Source: Fimenecus sp045545735 (GTDB taxonomy: Bacteria; Bacillota; Clostridia; Oscillospirales; Acutalibacteraceae). From it: a DNA stretch of 64,000 nt. The position numbers were made by a program, and so were the translations under genes. The stretch covers positions 1-64,000 of the forward strand of contig JAZQBM010000007.1 of NCBI GenBank assembly GCA_045545735.1, in the 5' to 3' direction. The notes under the pieces are model-generated. The model was not told where the DNA came from and did not search any database. It saw nothing but the letters and a program-made list of their open reading frames with translations. Shown here one piece after another: positions 52,762-62,516 of this stretch; positions within the stretch are counted from its first letter, which is position 1; every line of letters starts with the position of its first letter.

Positions 52762-54312
52762 ATGGAACCTATTACCATTATTATTGCCGTTGTCTCTGCT
52801 GTTGTATTCGGAGTTTTAGGCTTCGCTATTGGCAACCTTTATCGTAAAAAGGTTGCTGAAGCTAAAATCGGCTCCGCTAATGAAGAAGCATTAAGAATTG
52901 TTAATCAGGCGGTACAGACTGCTGAAAGTAAGAAAAAAGAGGCTATTCTTGAGGCTAAAGATGAAATACACAAGTTAAGAAGTGAAGTTGATAAAGAACT
53001 TCGTGAAAGACGCGCAGAGGTACAACGTCAAGAAAACAGAATCAACCAAAAAGAAGAAAATCTTGACAAGAAAACTGAAAATCTTGAAAAGAAAGAAGAA
53101 CTTTTAGCTGAAAAACTTAAATCTGCTGACGCTAAAATGGAAGAAGTTGAAATGCTCAAACGCAGTCAGCTTGAAATGCTTGAAAAAGTAAGCGGTTACA
53201 GTAAAGAACAGGCTAAAGCACTTCTTATGCAGGAACTTGATGAACAGCTCACTCACGAAAAAGCACTCAAAATCATGGATTTTGAACAGCGTACCCGTGA
53301 TGAGAGTGATAATCTTGCACGCGAAATCATTTCAGGTGCAATTCAGCGTTGTGCGGCTGACCACGCTGCTGAAGCAACAGTTTCGGTTGTCGCACTTCCA
53401 AATGACGAAATGAAGGGCAGAATTATCGGCCGTGAAGGTCGTAATATTCGTACTCTTGAAACAATTACAGGCGTTGACCTTATTATTGACGATACTCCTG
53501 AAGCAATCACAGTTTCAAGTTTTGACCCTGTTCGCCGTGAAGTAGCAAGACTTACTCTTGAAAAACTTATTCAAGATGGTCGTATTCACCCTGCACGCAT
53601 TGAAGAAATGTTTGAAAAGTCAAAGCGTGAGGTTGAACATACAATTAAACAGACAGGTGAACGTGCAGTTGTTGACGCAGGTGTCAACGGCGTTCATCCG
53701 GAACTCGTTAAACTTCTTGGTAAACTTAAATACCGTACAAGTTTCGGTCAGAATGTACTTAACCACTCACTTGAGGTTTCTTATATTGCAGGTCTTATGG
53801 CTCAGGAACTTGGTGCAGATGTTAAGCAGGCTAAACGTGCAGGTCTTCTTCACGATATAGGTAAGGCTCTTGACCGTGAATTTGAAGGCACACATATCGA
53901 CCTTGGTGTTGAGGCTGCAAAGAAATACAAAGAAAACGACAAGGTTGTTCACGCAATCGCAGCTCACCACGGTGACGTTGAGGCTAAAACAATCGTTGCA
54001 GTACTTGTTCAGGCGGCTGACGCAATTTCAGCGGCACGTCCGGGTGCTCGTCGTGAAAATGTGCAGAACTACATTAAACGTCTTGAAAAACTCGAAGAAA
54101 TCGCAACATCATTCGAGGGTGTTGAGAAATCATTCGCTATTCAAGCTGGCCGTGAAATCAGAATTATGGTTAATCCTGACCAGGTTTCTGACGAAAAGAT
54201 GGTTATTGTTGCTCGCGATATCGCAAAGAAAATCGAAGACGAGCTTGAATACCCAGGTCAAATTAAGGTTAATATCGTTCGCGAGAACCGCGTAATAGAT
54301 TTTGCTAAATAA
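52762..54312 (+). CDS. rny: Ribonuclease Y
   Basis: Membrane-bound endoribonuclease that initiates mRNA decay in many Firmicutes. 516 residues: N-terminal membrane helix (4-26), a long coiled coil (about 30-170), a KH domain (207-270 with GRIIGREGRNIRTLE) and an HD domain with HDIGKA (His364, Asp365). GGAGG precedes the ATG. Confidence 0.97.
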   Translation: MEPITIIIAVVSAVVFGVLGFAIGNLYRKKVAEAKIGSANEEALRIVNQAVQTAESKKKEAILEAKDEIHKLRSEVDKELRERRAEVQRQENRINQKEENLDKKTENLEKKEELLAEKLKSADAKMEEVEMLKRSQLEMLEKVSGYSKEQAKALLMQELDEQLTHEKALKIMDFEQRTRDESDNLAREIISGAIQRCAADHAAEATVSVVALPNDEMKGRIIGREGRNIRTLETITGVDLIIDDTPEAITVSSFDPVRREVARLTLEKLIQDGRIHPARIEEMFEKSKREVEHTIKQTGERAVVDAGVNGVHPELVKLLGKLKYRTSFGQNVLNHSLEVSYIAGLMAQELGADVKQAKRAGLLHDIGKALDREFEGTHIDLGVEAAKKYKENDKVVHAIAAHHGDVEAKTIVAVLVQAADAISAARPGARRENVQNYIKRLEKLEEIATSFEGVEKSFAIQAGREIRIMVNPDQVSDEKMVIVARDIAKKIEDELEYPGQIKVNIVRENRVIDFAK

Positions 54313-54325
54313 TAATTACTAAAAC

Positions 54326-54353
54326 TGCCCCGTTGTCTTTCGGCTTCGGGGCA
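54326..54353 (+). terminator. Terminator-like hairpin between rny and ymdB-like gene
   Basis: TGCCCCG pairs with CGGGGCA across a 14-nt loop. There is no T tract, so termination is uncertain. Confidence 0.45.
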
Positions 54354-54383
54354 AACTAATCTATATATAGAAACGGTGTGCTT

Positions 54384-55169
54384 ATGTCACGCAATATTAA
54401 AATTTTTTGTGTCGGCGACGTGGTCGGTGCAAATGGATGCGAGTTTTTACGCAAAAAACTTGCTGATTTTAAAAGAGAAAACAACATTGACGTTTGCATT
54501 GTCAACGGCGAAAACTCGGCAGTCGGTAACGGTATGTTGCCAAATTCCTGCAACAGTATTTTCACAAGTGGTGCAGATTTCATTACAGGTGGTAATCACT
54601 CGTTCAAACGTCGTGAAATTTACGAATATCTTGACCGTGCAGACGCTGTAATTCGTCCTGCGAACTTTGATGATAGCGTATGGGGCAAGGGTTACGGAAT
54701 AATCGACAAAGGTGCTTATAAAGTCGGCGTTATAAATCTTTTAGGTCGTGTATGGCTTGAAGGTCACGCTGACCCCTTTCAGACTGCTGAAAAAATCATT
54801 GATGAACTGAAAAAAGAAACAAATATTATAATTGTCGATTTTCACGCTGAAGCAACTGCTGAAAAAAAGGCTCTTGGTTACTTCCTTGACGGAAAAGTCA
54901 GTGCGGTTTTCGGTACGCATACTCATATTCAGACTTCTGACGCACAAATTATGGCTAACGGCACTGGTTATATTACAGATTTAGGCATGACGGGACCTGA
55001 AGAGTCAGTTTTAGGCGTAAAAAAAGAAATTATTATAGAAAAATTCAGAAAAGGCTTTGCTCCTATGTTTGAAACGGCGGATACACCTTGTTTTATGCAG
55101 GGTTGTGTGTTCACAATTGACCGCGACACAGGAAAAACTGTTGAAGCAAATGCCGTTACGGTGAGGTGA
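54384..55169 (+). CDS. YmdB-family metallophosphoesterase
   Basis: A 261-residue calcineurin-like phosphoesterase of the YmdB family (2',3'-cyclic nucleotide phosphodiesterase in B. subtilis). Metal-site motifs seen: CVGDVVG, NGENSAVGNG, GGNHSF, VDFHAEATAEKKA and GTHTHIQTSD. The GNHSF replaces the more usual GNHxWD. Start placed at ATG 54384 because the family begins a few residues before the first strand; a GTG two codons upstream is possible. Position after rny matches the B. subtilis order. Confidence 0.9.
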   Translation: MSRNIKIFCVGDVVGANGCEFLRKKLADFKRENNIDVCIVNGENSAVGNGMLPNSCNSIFTSGADFITGGNHSFKRREIYEYLDRADAVIRPANFDDSVWGKGYGIIDKGAYKVGVINLLGRVWLEGHADPFQTAEKIIDELKKETNIIIVDFHAEATAEKKALGYFLDGKVSAVFGTHTHIQTSDAQIMANGTGYITDLGMTGPEESVLGVKKEIIIEKFRKGFAPMFETADTPCFMQGCVFTIDRDTGKTVEANAVTVR

Positions 55170-55173
55170 CACA

Positions 55174-56673
55174 ATGAAAAATGCGTTAAAAATAATTGCA
55201 TTGCTTTTGTGTGTTGCTGTGCTTTTTTCTTCTTGTGCAAGCAAAAATCCCAATCGGGAAGAATCAACAACGAATCCTCAACAACAAAATGTGAACTCTG
55301 CAGAAAATGAAACCGGTTTGTCAAAAGGCGACGGTATAATCTCGTTACCATACAATGAAACGGATGGTTTTAATCCGTACTTTGCAAAAAGCAACGAAAA
55401 TCTTTTCATTTGCCAAATGCTTTTTGAGTCACTTTTTTCTGTTGATAAAAACTACAATATTACTCCCGAAATCGCACAAAGCATTTCTGTAAATGGCACA
55501 ACCGCAACAGTGCAGTTGCGTACAGATGCAACTTGTCGAGGCTCACAACCAATTAATGCTATTGACGTTGTGTATTCTTTTAACCTTGCAAAAGCATCTT
55601 ATGCGTGGGCAGGTTATCTGAACGGCATTTCGGGGGCGACAGCAAAATCTAAATATGCGGTTGAATTTACCCTTGATTACACAGATGTTTATGTGGGTGC
55701 AAAGTTATGCTTTCCTATAGTTAAAGAGGGCACAGCTGATATTCAGCATGCAGTTCCGACGGGTAGTGGTGATTATTACTCTATTGAAAACAAGCTTGTG
55801 AATGTAGCAGATGCTTCTAAAGAAATTCAACTTTACAGCATTGATACGAATAAAAGCTCTGAAAATGCCTTCAAAATTGGTGCAACCGATGTGTTCTTTA
55901 GTGATTTGTCCAACTGTGAGTATATGGGTATTTCGGGCAAAACTGAAGAAGTAATGCTCAATAATATGGTGTATATAGGCATTAACAATGCAAATGGCGG
56001 ACTAAACAAGTATGTTCGCAGTGCAATTGCCGCAAAACTTAACGGCGAAGATGTTGTGATTTCGTCATATCAGGGACACGGCGAGGCTGTGAAAATGCCT
56101 GTAAATCCAAATGCTGACAATTATGAGAGGCTTTCTGTAATTGATGTAAAAGGCGACACAATACTTGCTGAAAAAATTCTTGACAGATGCGGATTTATCA
56201 GATATTCTGGCAAGGCAAAAACCAACGGTGCTTATGTGCTTTCATTCAATCTTATTGTTAATAAAGATAACAAATACAGATTAGCGGCGGCTTATAATAT
56301 TGCGGATAGTCTTAATGAAATTGGCATTTTCGTCAATGTTCAGGCGTTGACTTTTGCAGATTATAATCAAAGAATTTCCGCAGGCAATTACGATATGTAT
56401 CTTGGTGAAATTAAGTTAGACGGTTCAATGGATTTGTCACAGTTTTTCCTTGAAAATGGAAAACTTAGTGCGGGAATTGATATGTCAAGTCGAGCTGTAA
56501 CTGAATATTTCAACTATCGTGCTGGTAAAATTACCGCAGAAGAATATTATAGTGTTTTTGCTGAGGAATACCCGTTTGTACCCGTGATGTTTAGAAATGG
56601 TTATGTTGTAACATCAGCGGATGTTAAGGCGGATTTATCAGAAAATCCATTTGATTTATATAACAATTTATAA
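55174..56673 (+). CDS. Solute-binding lipoprotein, family 5 (peptide/nickel type)
   Basis: 499 residues, lipobox LFSSC with Cys21, then a Thr/Gln/Asn linker and a periplasmic-binding-type fold of the OppA class: FNPYFAKSNENLFICQMLFE, a LVNV strand region, and TAEEYYSVFAEEYPFVPVMF near the end. Such proteins capture peptides or small solutes for an ABC importer, but no permease or ATPase gene is present. It starts 4 nt after the ymdB-like gene, so it is in the same transcript. Confidence 0.85.
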   Translation: MKNALKIIALLLCVAVLFSSCASKNPNREESTTNPQQQNVNSAENETGLSKGDGIISLPYNETDGFNPYFAKSNENLFICQMLFESLFSVDKNYNITPEIAQSISVNGTTATVQLRTDATCRGSQPINAIDVVYSFNLAKASYAWAGYLNGISGATAKSKYAVEFTLDYTDVYVGAKLCFPIVKEGTADIQHAVPTGSGDYYSIENKLVNVADASKEIQLYSIDTNKSSENAFKIGATDVFFSDLSNCEYMGISGKTEEVMLNNMVYIGINNANGGLNKYVRSAIAAKLNGEDVVISSYQGHGEAVKMPVNPNADNYERLSVIDVKGDTILAEKILDRCGFIRYSGKAKTNGAYVLSFNLIVNKDNKYRLAAAYNIADSLNEIGIFVNVQALTFADYNQRISAGNYDMYLGEIKLDGSMDLSQFFLENGKLSAGIDMSSRAVTEYFNYRAGKITAEEYYSVFAEEYPFVPVMFRNGYVVTSADVKADLSENPFDLYNNL

Positions 56674-56685
56674 TAAGGTGAAATT

Positions 56686-58737
56686 ATGAAGTTTTCCGAC
56701 GATATTAAGTATATCAAGGGTGTTGGCGAAGCTCGTGCAACGGGTTTTCGCAGTCTTGGTGTGTCAACTGTCGGGGAACTTCTTCGTTTTTACCCCCGTG
56801 CTTATGAGGATTGGAGTAAAATTACCCCGATTGCACAATGTGTAATCGGTGAAAATGTATGCGTCAAAGGTACAGTTATGTTCCCCGTTAAAAACGAGCG
56901 TGTCCGTGGTGGAATGTTAATTGCAAAGGGAACAGTAACGGATGGCGACGACGTTATTGCAGTTACGTTTTTCAACAATAAATATATTGATAAAATGCTT
57001 AAAAGCGGTGAAGAATATCTTTTCTACGGCAAACTCACATTAGGCAAATTTTCGGCTCGTGAAATGGTTTCACCAATGTTTGTGAAATCTGAAAAGAGTG
57101 TAGAAATAAGACCTATTTATTCGCAAAACAAAACAATTACAACTAAAATTGTTCAGTCAGCAGTAGAAAATGCGTTGAAAAACATTGATGCAATTCCCGA
57201 TTATTTGCCGGACTATATACTTAAAAAGTTTAACCTTGTAAGTCTTGACAGAGCAATCCGAGACATTCATTTCCCTAAGAATGATACTGATTTACAAAAT
57301 GCCCGTGACAGACTTATTTTTGACGAGTTATTCATTTTACAGTTGAGCCTGTTAACTCTTAAAAATGACAATTCAACAGTTACTACGGCAAATGTAATAT
57401 CAAAAGATTATACAGAAGAATTTTTCAGTTTTTTGCCGTTTGCACCTACAAACGCACAAAAACGTGCTGTATTTGACGCCGTTGCCGATATGCAAAGCGG
57501 TAAGCAGATGAACAGACTTTTACAGGGTGATGTTGGTAGTGGTAAAACTGCTGTTGCCGCATCAATAATTTATACTGCATCAAAAAACGGTATGCAGTCA
57601 GCTCTTATGGCACCGACAGAAGTGCTTGCAACTCAACATTTTGAAACTTTTGAAAAAATGTTTAAAGGCAGTGGAATTCGTTGCGAATTGTTGACGGGTA
57701 GCACAAAAGCAAAAGAGAAAAAAGAAATTAAAACTCGTCTTGAAACCGGCGAAATTGACTTGATTATCGGCACTCACGCCCTTATTCAAGATGATGTTAT
57801 ATTTAAAAAATTAGGACTTGTTATTACTGACGAGCAACATCGTTTTGGCGTAAAGCAGAGAACGGGACTTTGTTCTAAAGGTGAAAACCCTCACGTTTAT
57901 GTTATGTCTGCAACACCAATTCCAAGAACATTAGGGCTTATTATGTTTGGCGATTTAAATGTTTCAATTCTCGATGAGTTGCCACCGGGCAGACAAAAAA
58001 TTGAAACTTATGCAGTTAATTCAGGTAAACGTGGTTCTATGTTTGACTACATAAGAAAACACCTTGACGCAGGTTATCAGGCTTATATTGTTTGTCCCCT
58101 TGTTGAAGAAAGCGAAATGATGCAAGGAGTGCTTTCTGCAGAAGAATATTTCAAAAAAGCACAGTTGCCGTTTAAGGATTACCGTCTTGACTTGCTTCAC
58201 GGTAAAATGACGCCGAAGAAAAAAGACGAAGTAATGATGAAATTCAAAAACGGCGAAACCCAATTACTTATTTCTACCGTTGTTATTGAGGTTGGTGTTG
58301 ACGTGCCAAATGCGGTAATTATGGTGGTTGAAAATGCCGAGCGTTTTGGACTTTCACAACTTCATCAGTTGCGTGGTCGCGTTGGTCGTGGTGCGGGAAA
58401 ATCTTCGTGTATTCTTGTTACGGACGCTACAAATGATGATGCAATGGCAAGAATGAAAATTATGTGCGAAACTACTGACGGCTTTAAAATCGCTGATGAA
58501 GATTTGAAACTTCGCGGACCGGGTGACTTTTTTGGTACGCGACAGCACGGTTTACCAAAACTCAGAATTGCCGATATTTTAACAGACACAAAAATTCTTA
58601 TGCAAACTCAGGAACTTGCAAAAGAAATTATGGCGAGTGATAGTTCGTTTTTGAAAGAAGAACACCGTCAAATCGGCAAACAAGTTATGAAAAAAGTTCA
58701 TAGTTTACAGGTTTCTAACACCGCAAACACAATTTAG
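56686..58737 (+). CDS. recG: ATP-dependent DNA helicase RecG
   Basis: Branch-migration helicase that regresses stalled forks. 683 residues: N-terminal wedge domain, Walker A GDVGSGKTAV, the DEQHRFGVKQR motif (DExH), SATPIPRT, and the C-terminal helicase domain with QLHQLRGRVGR. The end (GPGDFFGTRQHGLP) is the TRG region. Start 12 nt after the lipoprotein gene. Confidence 0.97.
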   Translation: MKFSDDIKYIKGVGEARATGFRSLGVSTVGELLRFYPRAYEDWSKITPIAQCVIGENVCVKGTVMFPVKNERVRGGMLIAKGTVTDGDDVIAVTFFNNKYIDKMLKSGEEYLFYGKLTLGKFSAREMVSPMFVKSEKSVEIRPIYSQNKTITTKIVQSAVENALKNIDAIPDYLPDYILKKFNLVSLDRAIRDIHFPKNDTDLQNARDRLIFDELFILQLSLLTLKNDNSTVTTANVISKDYTEEFFSFLPFAPTNAQKRAVFDAVADMQSGKQMNRLLQGDVGSGKTAVAASIIYTASKNGMQSALMAPTEVLATQHFETFEKMFKGSGIRCELLTGSTKAKEKKEIKTRLETGEIDLIIGTHALIQDDVIFKKLGLVITDEQHRFGVKQRTGLCSKGENPHVYVMSATPIPRTLGLIMFGDLNVSILDELPPGRQKIETYAVNSGKRGSMFDYIRKHLDAGYQAYIVCPLVEESEMMQGVLSAEEYFKKAQLPFKDYRLDLLHGKMTPKKKDEVMMKFKNGETQLLISTVVIEVGVDVPNAVIMVVENAERFGLSQLHQLRGRVGRGAGKSSCILVTDATNDDAMARMKIMCETTDGFKIADEDLKLRGPGDFFGTRQHGLPKLRIADILTDTKILMQTQELAKEIMASDSSFLKEEHRQIGKQVMKKVHSLQVSNTANTI

Positions 58738-58787
58738 TAACATTTGGAAATTATAATATAAACAACCTGAAATAAAGGATGTTATTT

Positions 58788-59447
58788 ATGAACGAAATTA
58801 AAGGATATTTAAGAGATTTCAGAATAAGTGTGCCTGACGCGATTTATGAATGCAGAGGCATAAAAATTTTTGGTAGAAGAATAAAATCTATTATTTTCTC
58901 TACTGACGTAAGCATTTTGCGAAACAGTAATGCTGATGCGGTAATTGCCGTTTATCCCTTTACACCACAACCTGTAATTACTCAAGCTGTTATGATGGCG
59001 GCGGATTGCCCCGTGTTTGTAGGCGTTGGCGGTGGTCTTACTAAAGGTGAGCGAGTAATTAACCTTGCTCGCCATGCAGAGTATCAAGGTGCAACGGGTG
59101 TTGTGCTTAACGCACCAACTTCAAATGATACGATACGCGAAGTTGCAAAAGTTGTGGATTTGCCTATTGTGATTACAGTTGTAAAAGAAGATGATATTCA
59201 AAGTCGTATTGACGCAGGTGCACAGATTTTGAATGTTTCAGCGGCGGCTCAAACTCCCGAATTAGTTGCAAAAATTCGAGCAAAATTCCCCGATGTGCCT
59301 ATTATGGCAACGGGCGGACCAACCGAAGAAAGCATAAAAGCAACAATCCGTGCAGGTGCAGATGCAATTACATGGACACCGCCGTCAAACGGTGAGGTTT
59401 TTCGTGATATTATGGAGGCTTATCGTAAAGGTGAGCCACATCCATAA
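58788..59447 (+). CDS. TIM-barrel phosphate-binding protein of unknown function
   Basis: 219 residues with the alternating strand-helix pattern of a TIM barrel. The PVFVGVGGGLTKGERVINLA segment, a PIVITVVKEDD strand, and NVSAAAQTPELVAKI resemble KDPG-aldolase (Eda) or ThiE-like folds; ATGGPTEESIKATIRAGADA looks like the standard C-terminal phosphate-binding site. I cannot name the reaction. The ATG at 58788 follows AAGGA by 8 nt; another ATG at 58779 overlaps that site. Confidence 0.75.
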   Translation: MNEIKGYLRDFRISVPDAIYECRGIKIFGRRIKSIIFSTDVSILRNSNADAVIAVYPFTPQPVITQAVMMAADCPVFVGVGGGLTKGERVINLARHAEYQGATGVVLNAPTSNDTIREVAKVVDLPIVITVVKEDDIQSRIDAGAQILNVSAAAQTPELVAKIRAKFPDVPIMATGGPTEESIKATIRAGADAITWTPPSNGEVFRDIMEAYRKGEPHP

Positions 59448-59464
59448 CTAAAAGGGGTATGTTT

Positions 59465-60379
59465 ATGTATATTTTTGAACCAATATTAAGAGCAAACTGG
59501 AAAAATACAGAAAAAATGGATGCAAAACGAATTGCATCACAAACTGAACCTGAAGGATTAGAAAAAATTCTTGATATTCCATATATCGACGACGGTGAAA
59601 AGGCTCATTTGCTTGATGTTTATTACCCACAAGGTACAACAGAAAAACTTCCCGTAATTGTTGATATTCACGGCGGTGGCTGGATGTATGGTTATAAAGA
59701 AATAAACAAAAATTTCTGCCTTAAGTTAGCCGAAAAGGGATTTTTAGTAGCATCAATCAACTATCGTCTTGCGGGTGGTAATATAAGATTTGATGACCAA
59801 ATTAGTGACATTTTCTCTGCTCTTACTTGGCTTGGTAAAAATCTTAAAGATTATCCTGCAGATTTGAATAATGTATTTCTTGCAGGTGATTCCGCAGGCG
59901 GTCATTTTTCTTGCGTTACCGTCGCTGTAAACCTTAATGAAGATATGCAAAAAGATTTTGGCGTTTCATATTGCGGACTTGATTTTAAAGCAGTTGCGGC
60001 AATATGCCCCGCAGTTGATTTGTTAAGTCCTAACCTTGTTATGAATATAAATGTACCTGTTTTGCTTGGTAATAATCATAAAACAAGCAAGTTCAGAAAA
60101 TATCTTGATATTTCACAGTTTATATCAGCGGATTTTCCGCCGTTTTATGTTAATACTGCATCAGGAGATTTTTTAAAGAAACAATGCTATAAATTAAAAG
60201 GTTTGTTTGATAAACATAATATTGAATACAAATTCCACGATTTTCAAGAAAAAGAAAACGGCAAAAATCTTTTGCATGTGTTTAATGTTGTAAATCCGTT
60301 TTCTCCTGCAGGTGATATGGCAAATACGGAAATCGCAGACTTTTTCAAATCAAAAATAAAAGCAAAAAGCAGAGCCTAA
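59465..60379 (+). CDS. Alpha/beta hydrolase (esterase/lipase, HSL/BD-FAE-like)
   Basis: 304 residues with the IHGGGW oxyanion-hole motif and the nucleophile elbow GDSAGG. A later Asp (in TASGDF) and a His near the end (LLHVFNV) complete the usual triad. The family hydrolyses short acyl esters; the substrate is unknown. A start ATG at 59465 lies 7 nt after AAAGGGG, preferred over the ATG at 59459 that abuts it. Seventeen nt after the TIM-barrel gene; a terminator follows. Confidence 0.88.
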   Translation: MYIFEPILRANWKNTEKMDAKRIASQTEPEGLEKILDIPYIDDGEKAHLLDVYYPQGTTEKLPVIVDIHGGGWMYGYKEINKNFCLKLAEKGFLVASINYRLAGGNIRFDDQISDIFSALTWLGKNLKDYPADLNNVFLAGDSAGGHFSCVTVAVNLNEDMQKDFGVSYCGLDFKAVAAICPAVDLLSPNLVMNINVPVLLGNNHKTSKFRKYLDISQFISADFPPFYVNTASGDFLKKQCYKLKGLFDKHNIEYKFHDFQEKENGKNLLHVFNVVNPFSPAGDMANTEIADFFKSKIKAKSRA

Positions 60380-60393
60380 AAAGCTCTGCTTTT
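60365..60393. terminator. Bidirectional terminator
   Basis: AAAAGCAGAGC (60365-60375) pairs with GCTCTGCTTTT (60383-60393). It spans the stop of the hydrolase gene and serves the convergent phosphatase gene. Confidence 0.85.
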
Positions 60394-61111
60394 ATATTTC
60401 TTCATCAGCAAGAATTTTTTGTGGATTTGTTTTTACGCATTTTATAAAAATATCGTGGTCAATTTCATAAGGCAATTCGCGTACTCTCTCTTTTGTTCTT
60501 GTATGGCGATATTTTAAATCGTGAGCATCAGTACCGATTAACTGTGCAAATCCGCGACATACAAAATCAACAGAAAGTTTTTGTGCCATTGGCCCGTTTT
60601 TACCGATAAGACTGTCAATATTTACTTGGAAAACAACATCGCGGTCAAGCAATTCGTCAATAATATGAAGATTACGGTGAATTTCAATATACCTTTCAGG
60701 GTGAGCAAGAATTGGTGTGTAGCCCCTGTCAATTAATTCGTCAATCCATAAAAGACCGCGGTTAATGTTGAACGGACCTAAAGGAAATTCACACAGCATA
60801 TATCGTGAATTGTTGATTGTTAGGTCATCAAGGTTGCTTGCGTTTAGAATTTTGTCGCTTAAAAATAACTCTGCACCGCTTTTTATTGTAATCGGTATAT
60901 CTTCAATGTTCAAAACTCTTTGAAGTTCAGAAACCTTATAATCACGCTCATTTATGAATTCATCAATATGGTTATAATCTGTAAAATGAGGTGTTACAAC
61001 AATTGTCCTGTAGCCGTTTTCGTATGCGTCACGACACATTTCAACAGAGGTGTCAATATCGGGCGAACCATCGTCAATATCAAAAAGTATGTGGTTGTGA
61101 ATATCAATCAT
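60392..61111 (-). CDS. PHP-type tyrosine-protein phosphatase (CpsB/YwqE-like)
   Basis: 239 residues of the PHP family: the start MIDIHNH (His5, His7) with FDIDDGSPD, the VVTPHF motif, the ILAHPERY strand and GTDAHDLKYRH make up the metal site of CpsB/YwqE manganese-dependent phosphotyrosine phosphatases. These control capsule and exopolysaccharide kinases; no such gene is present in the window. The ATG at 61111 gives the family start, preceded by GGTG; a longer frame to 61144 would lie inside the upstream gene. It overlaps the transporter gene by 8 bp. Confidence 0.88.
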   Translation of the reverse strand: MIDIHNHILFDIDDGSPDIDTSVEMCRDAYENGYRTIVVTPHFTDYNHIDEFINERDYKVSELQRVLNIEDIPITIKSGAELFLSDKILNASNLDDLTINNSRYMLCEFPLGPFNINRGLLWIDELIDRGYTPILAHPERYIEIHRNLHIIDELLDRDVVFQVNIDSLIGKNGPMAQKLSVDFVCRGFAQLIGTDAHDLKYRHTRTKERVRELPYEIDHDIFIKCVKTNPQKILADEEI

Positions 61112-62270
61112 TGTTCTTTTCACCAACCTTTGCAACTTTGTCATTGTAGTGGAAAATATGAATAATTCCCTCGTCGTTTAAAAGTTTAAGCATAACAATA
61201 GTAATCGGCAAAATGAAAATTCCGATAACACCAAAAATCTGTGAACCGATAAACATTGAAACGATTGTTAAGAAAGCAGGAATTCCAAGTTGAGCAGCAA
61301 CAAGTTTCGGCTCAATAATTTGACGGATTACAGTGATGCAACCGTAAATAATAATCAAGCCAATTGCAAGCGAGTAGTTTCCGTTAAGAAGTGAAATTAC
61401 TGCCCAAGGAATAAGCACTGTACCCGTTCCAAGCACAGGAACAATATCAATAATCGCAGTAAGAATTGCGATTACAAAAATGTATCCGCTATCGTAAATT
61501 CCCATAAGTTTCAAAAGGAAAAGTCCTAAAGATAACTCACAGAATGTGATTGTAATAATAATTCCGTATGCCTTTGCCATTTTTGCAAGCGACGGGAATA
61601 AAAGACGTTTTGCACGAATAATTTTTGTGCGTGTTTCAGGCTGGAAAAAACCGAGAATAAGTCGTTTTACAGATGAGAAATCCGCAGTCATAAAACAGCA
61701 GGCAACAATTGCAACAACAATAGAAACAAGAGTTGTAGGAATTTGCTTTGCAGTGTTCCAAATGCCCATAAGCGGAGTTGAAAGCACAGATAAATCAATG
61801 CCCGCTGACTCTTCAACTCTTACCTCTGGTGGATTTACAAGGGTTGCTAGTTTTTCACTTACAAAATCCATTACCGTTGTTTCTAATTTTTCAGGTAAAA
61901 ATCCAATTGCGTTTGCGATATAGCCTTCAATTTTTTCAACAAGTGCAGGAACATCTTCAAACTGTATCATAATATATTGGAAAAATCCTTTGAATTCAGA
62001 ACCAACCCAAATAACTATAAGTACAAGTGCAGAAAGAACAACGCCGAATCCGAAAAGAACAGATAATGCTGAAACAAGACCTCTTTTAAGGGGTGTTTTT
62101 TTGCATATAAAATTGACAGGTTTCTGTAAAAGCATTGCGGCTACTAAAGCACATAAAATCGGGAAAATCGTTCCGAATGCGAACTTGAAAAACAAATAGA
62201 AAAGTGCAATAAGAATAACCGTATAAACAATGTTGATTATAAACTTTTTCTTTTTTTCTGTTCCAGTCAT
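61104..62270 (-). CDS. AI-2E family transporter (PerM/YtvI-like)
   Basis: 388 residues with about eight membrane helices, arranged as in the AI-2E exporter family: an N-terminal helix set, a hydrophilic loop with acidic stretches (IDLSVLSTPL), and the conserved C-terminal helices with IIDIVPVLGTGTVLIPWAV and the IIEPKLVAAQLGIPAFL segment. Members export quorum signals or other solutes; sodium/proton antiport is proposed for some. The substrate is unknown. It shares a transcript with the phosphatase gene. Confidence 0.9.
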   Translation of the reverse strand: MTGTEKKKKFIINIVYTVILIALFYLFFKFAFGTIFPILCALVAAMLLQKPVNFICKKTPLKRGLVSALSVLFGFGVVLSALVLIVIWVGSEFKGFFQYIMIQFEDVPALVEKIEGYIANAIGFLPEKLETTVMDFVSEKLATLVNPPEVRVEESAGIDLSVLSTPLMGIWNTAKQIPTTLVSIVVAIVACCFMTADFSSVKRLILGFFQPETRTKIIRAKRLLFPSLAKMAKAYGIIITITFCELSLGLFLLKLMGIYDSGYIFVIAILTAIIDIVPVLGTGTVLIPWAVISLLNGNYSLAIGLIIIYGCITVIRQIIEPKLVAAQLGIPAFLTIVSMFIGSQIFGVIGIFILPITIVMLKLLNDEGIIHIFHYNDKVAKVGEKNND

Positions 62271-62516
62271 AATTTAAAATCTCCAGAATAAAATATGTTC
62301 AATAATATAATAAACCATTTTTCTTTAAGTATCAATTAAAAAGTTATAATTTTATGTAAATTTTTCTAAAAAAACGGCAAAAATTACTGTAAATATATTG
62401 TATATTACCCCTTTATTCTCGCGACGATTTGTGATAGAATATCTAAAAGTATTTTTTAAAGTGATAAATTATACCTTTTTTACTGAAACAGTTAGCGGTA
62501 AGGACGTGAATTTATA
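62271..62516. other. Intergenic region between divergent transporter and hom
   Basis: A+T rich, no gene. TAGAAT near 62434 is a possible -10 for hom, but the -35 (TTTATT) is poor. A weak ribosome site, AAGGA, lies 12 nt before the hom ATG. Confidence 0.4.
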
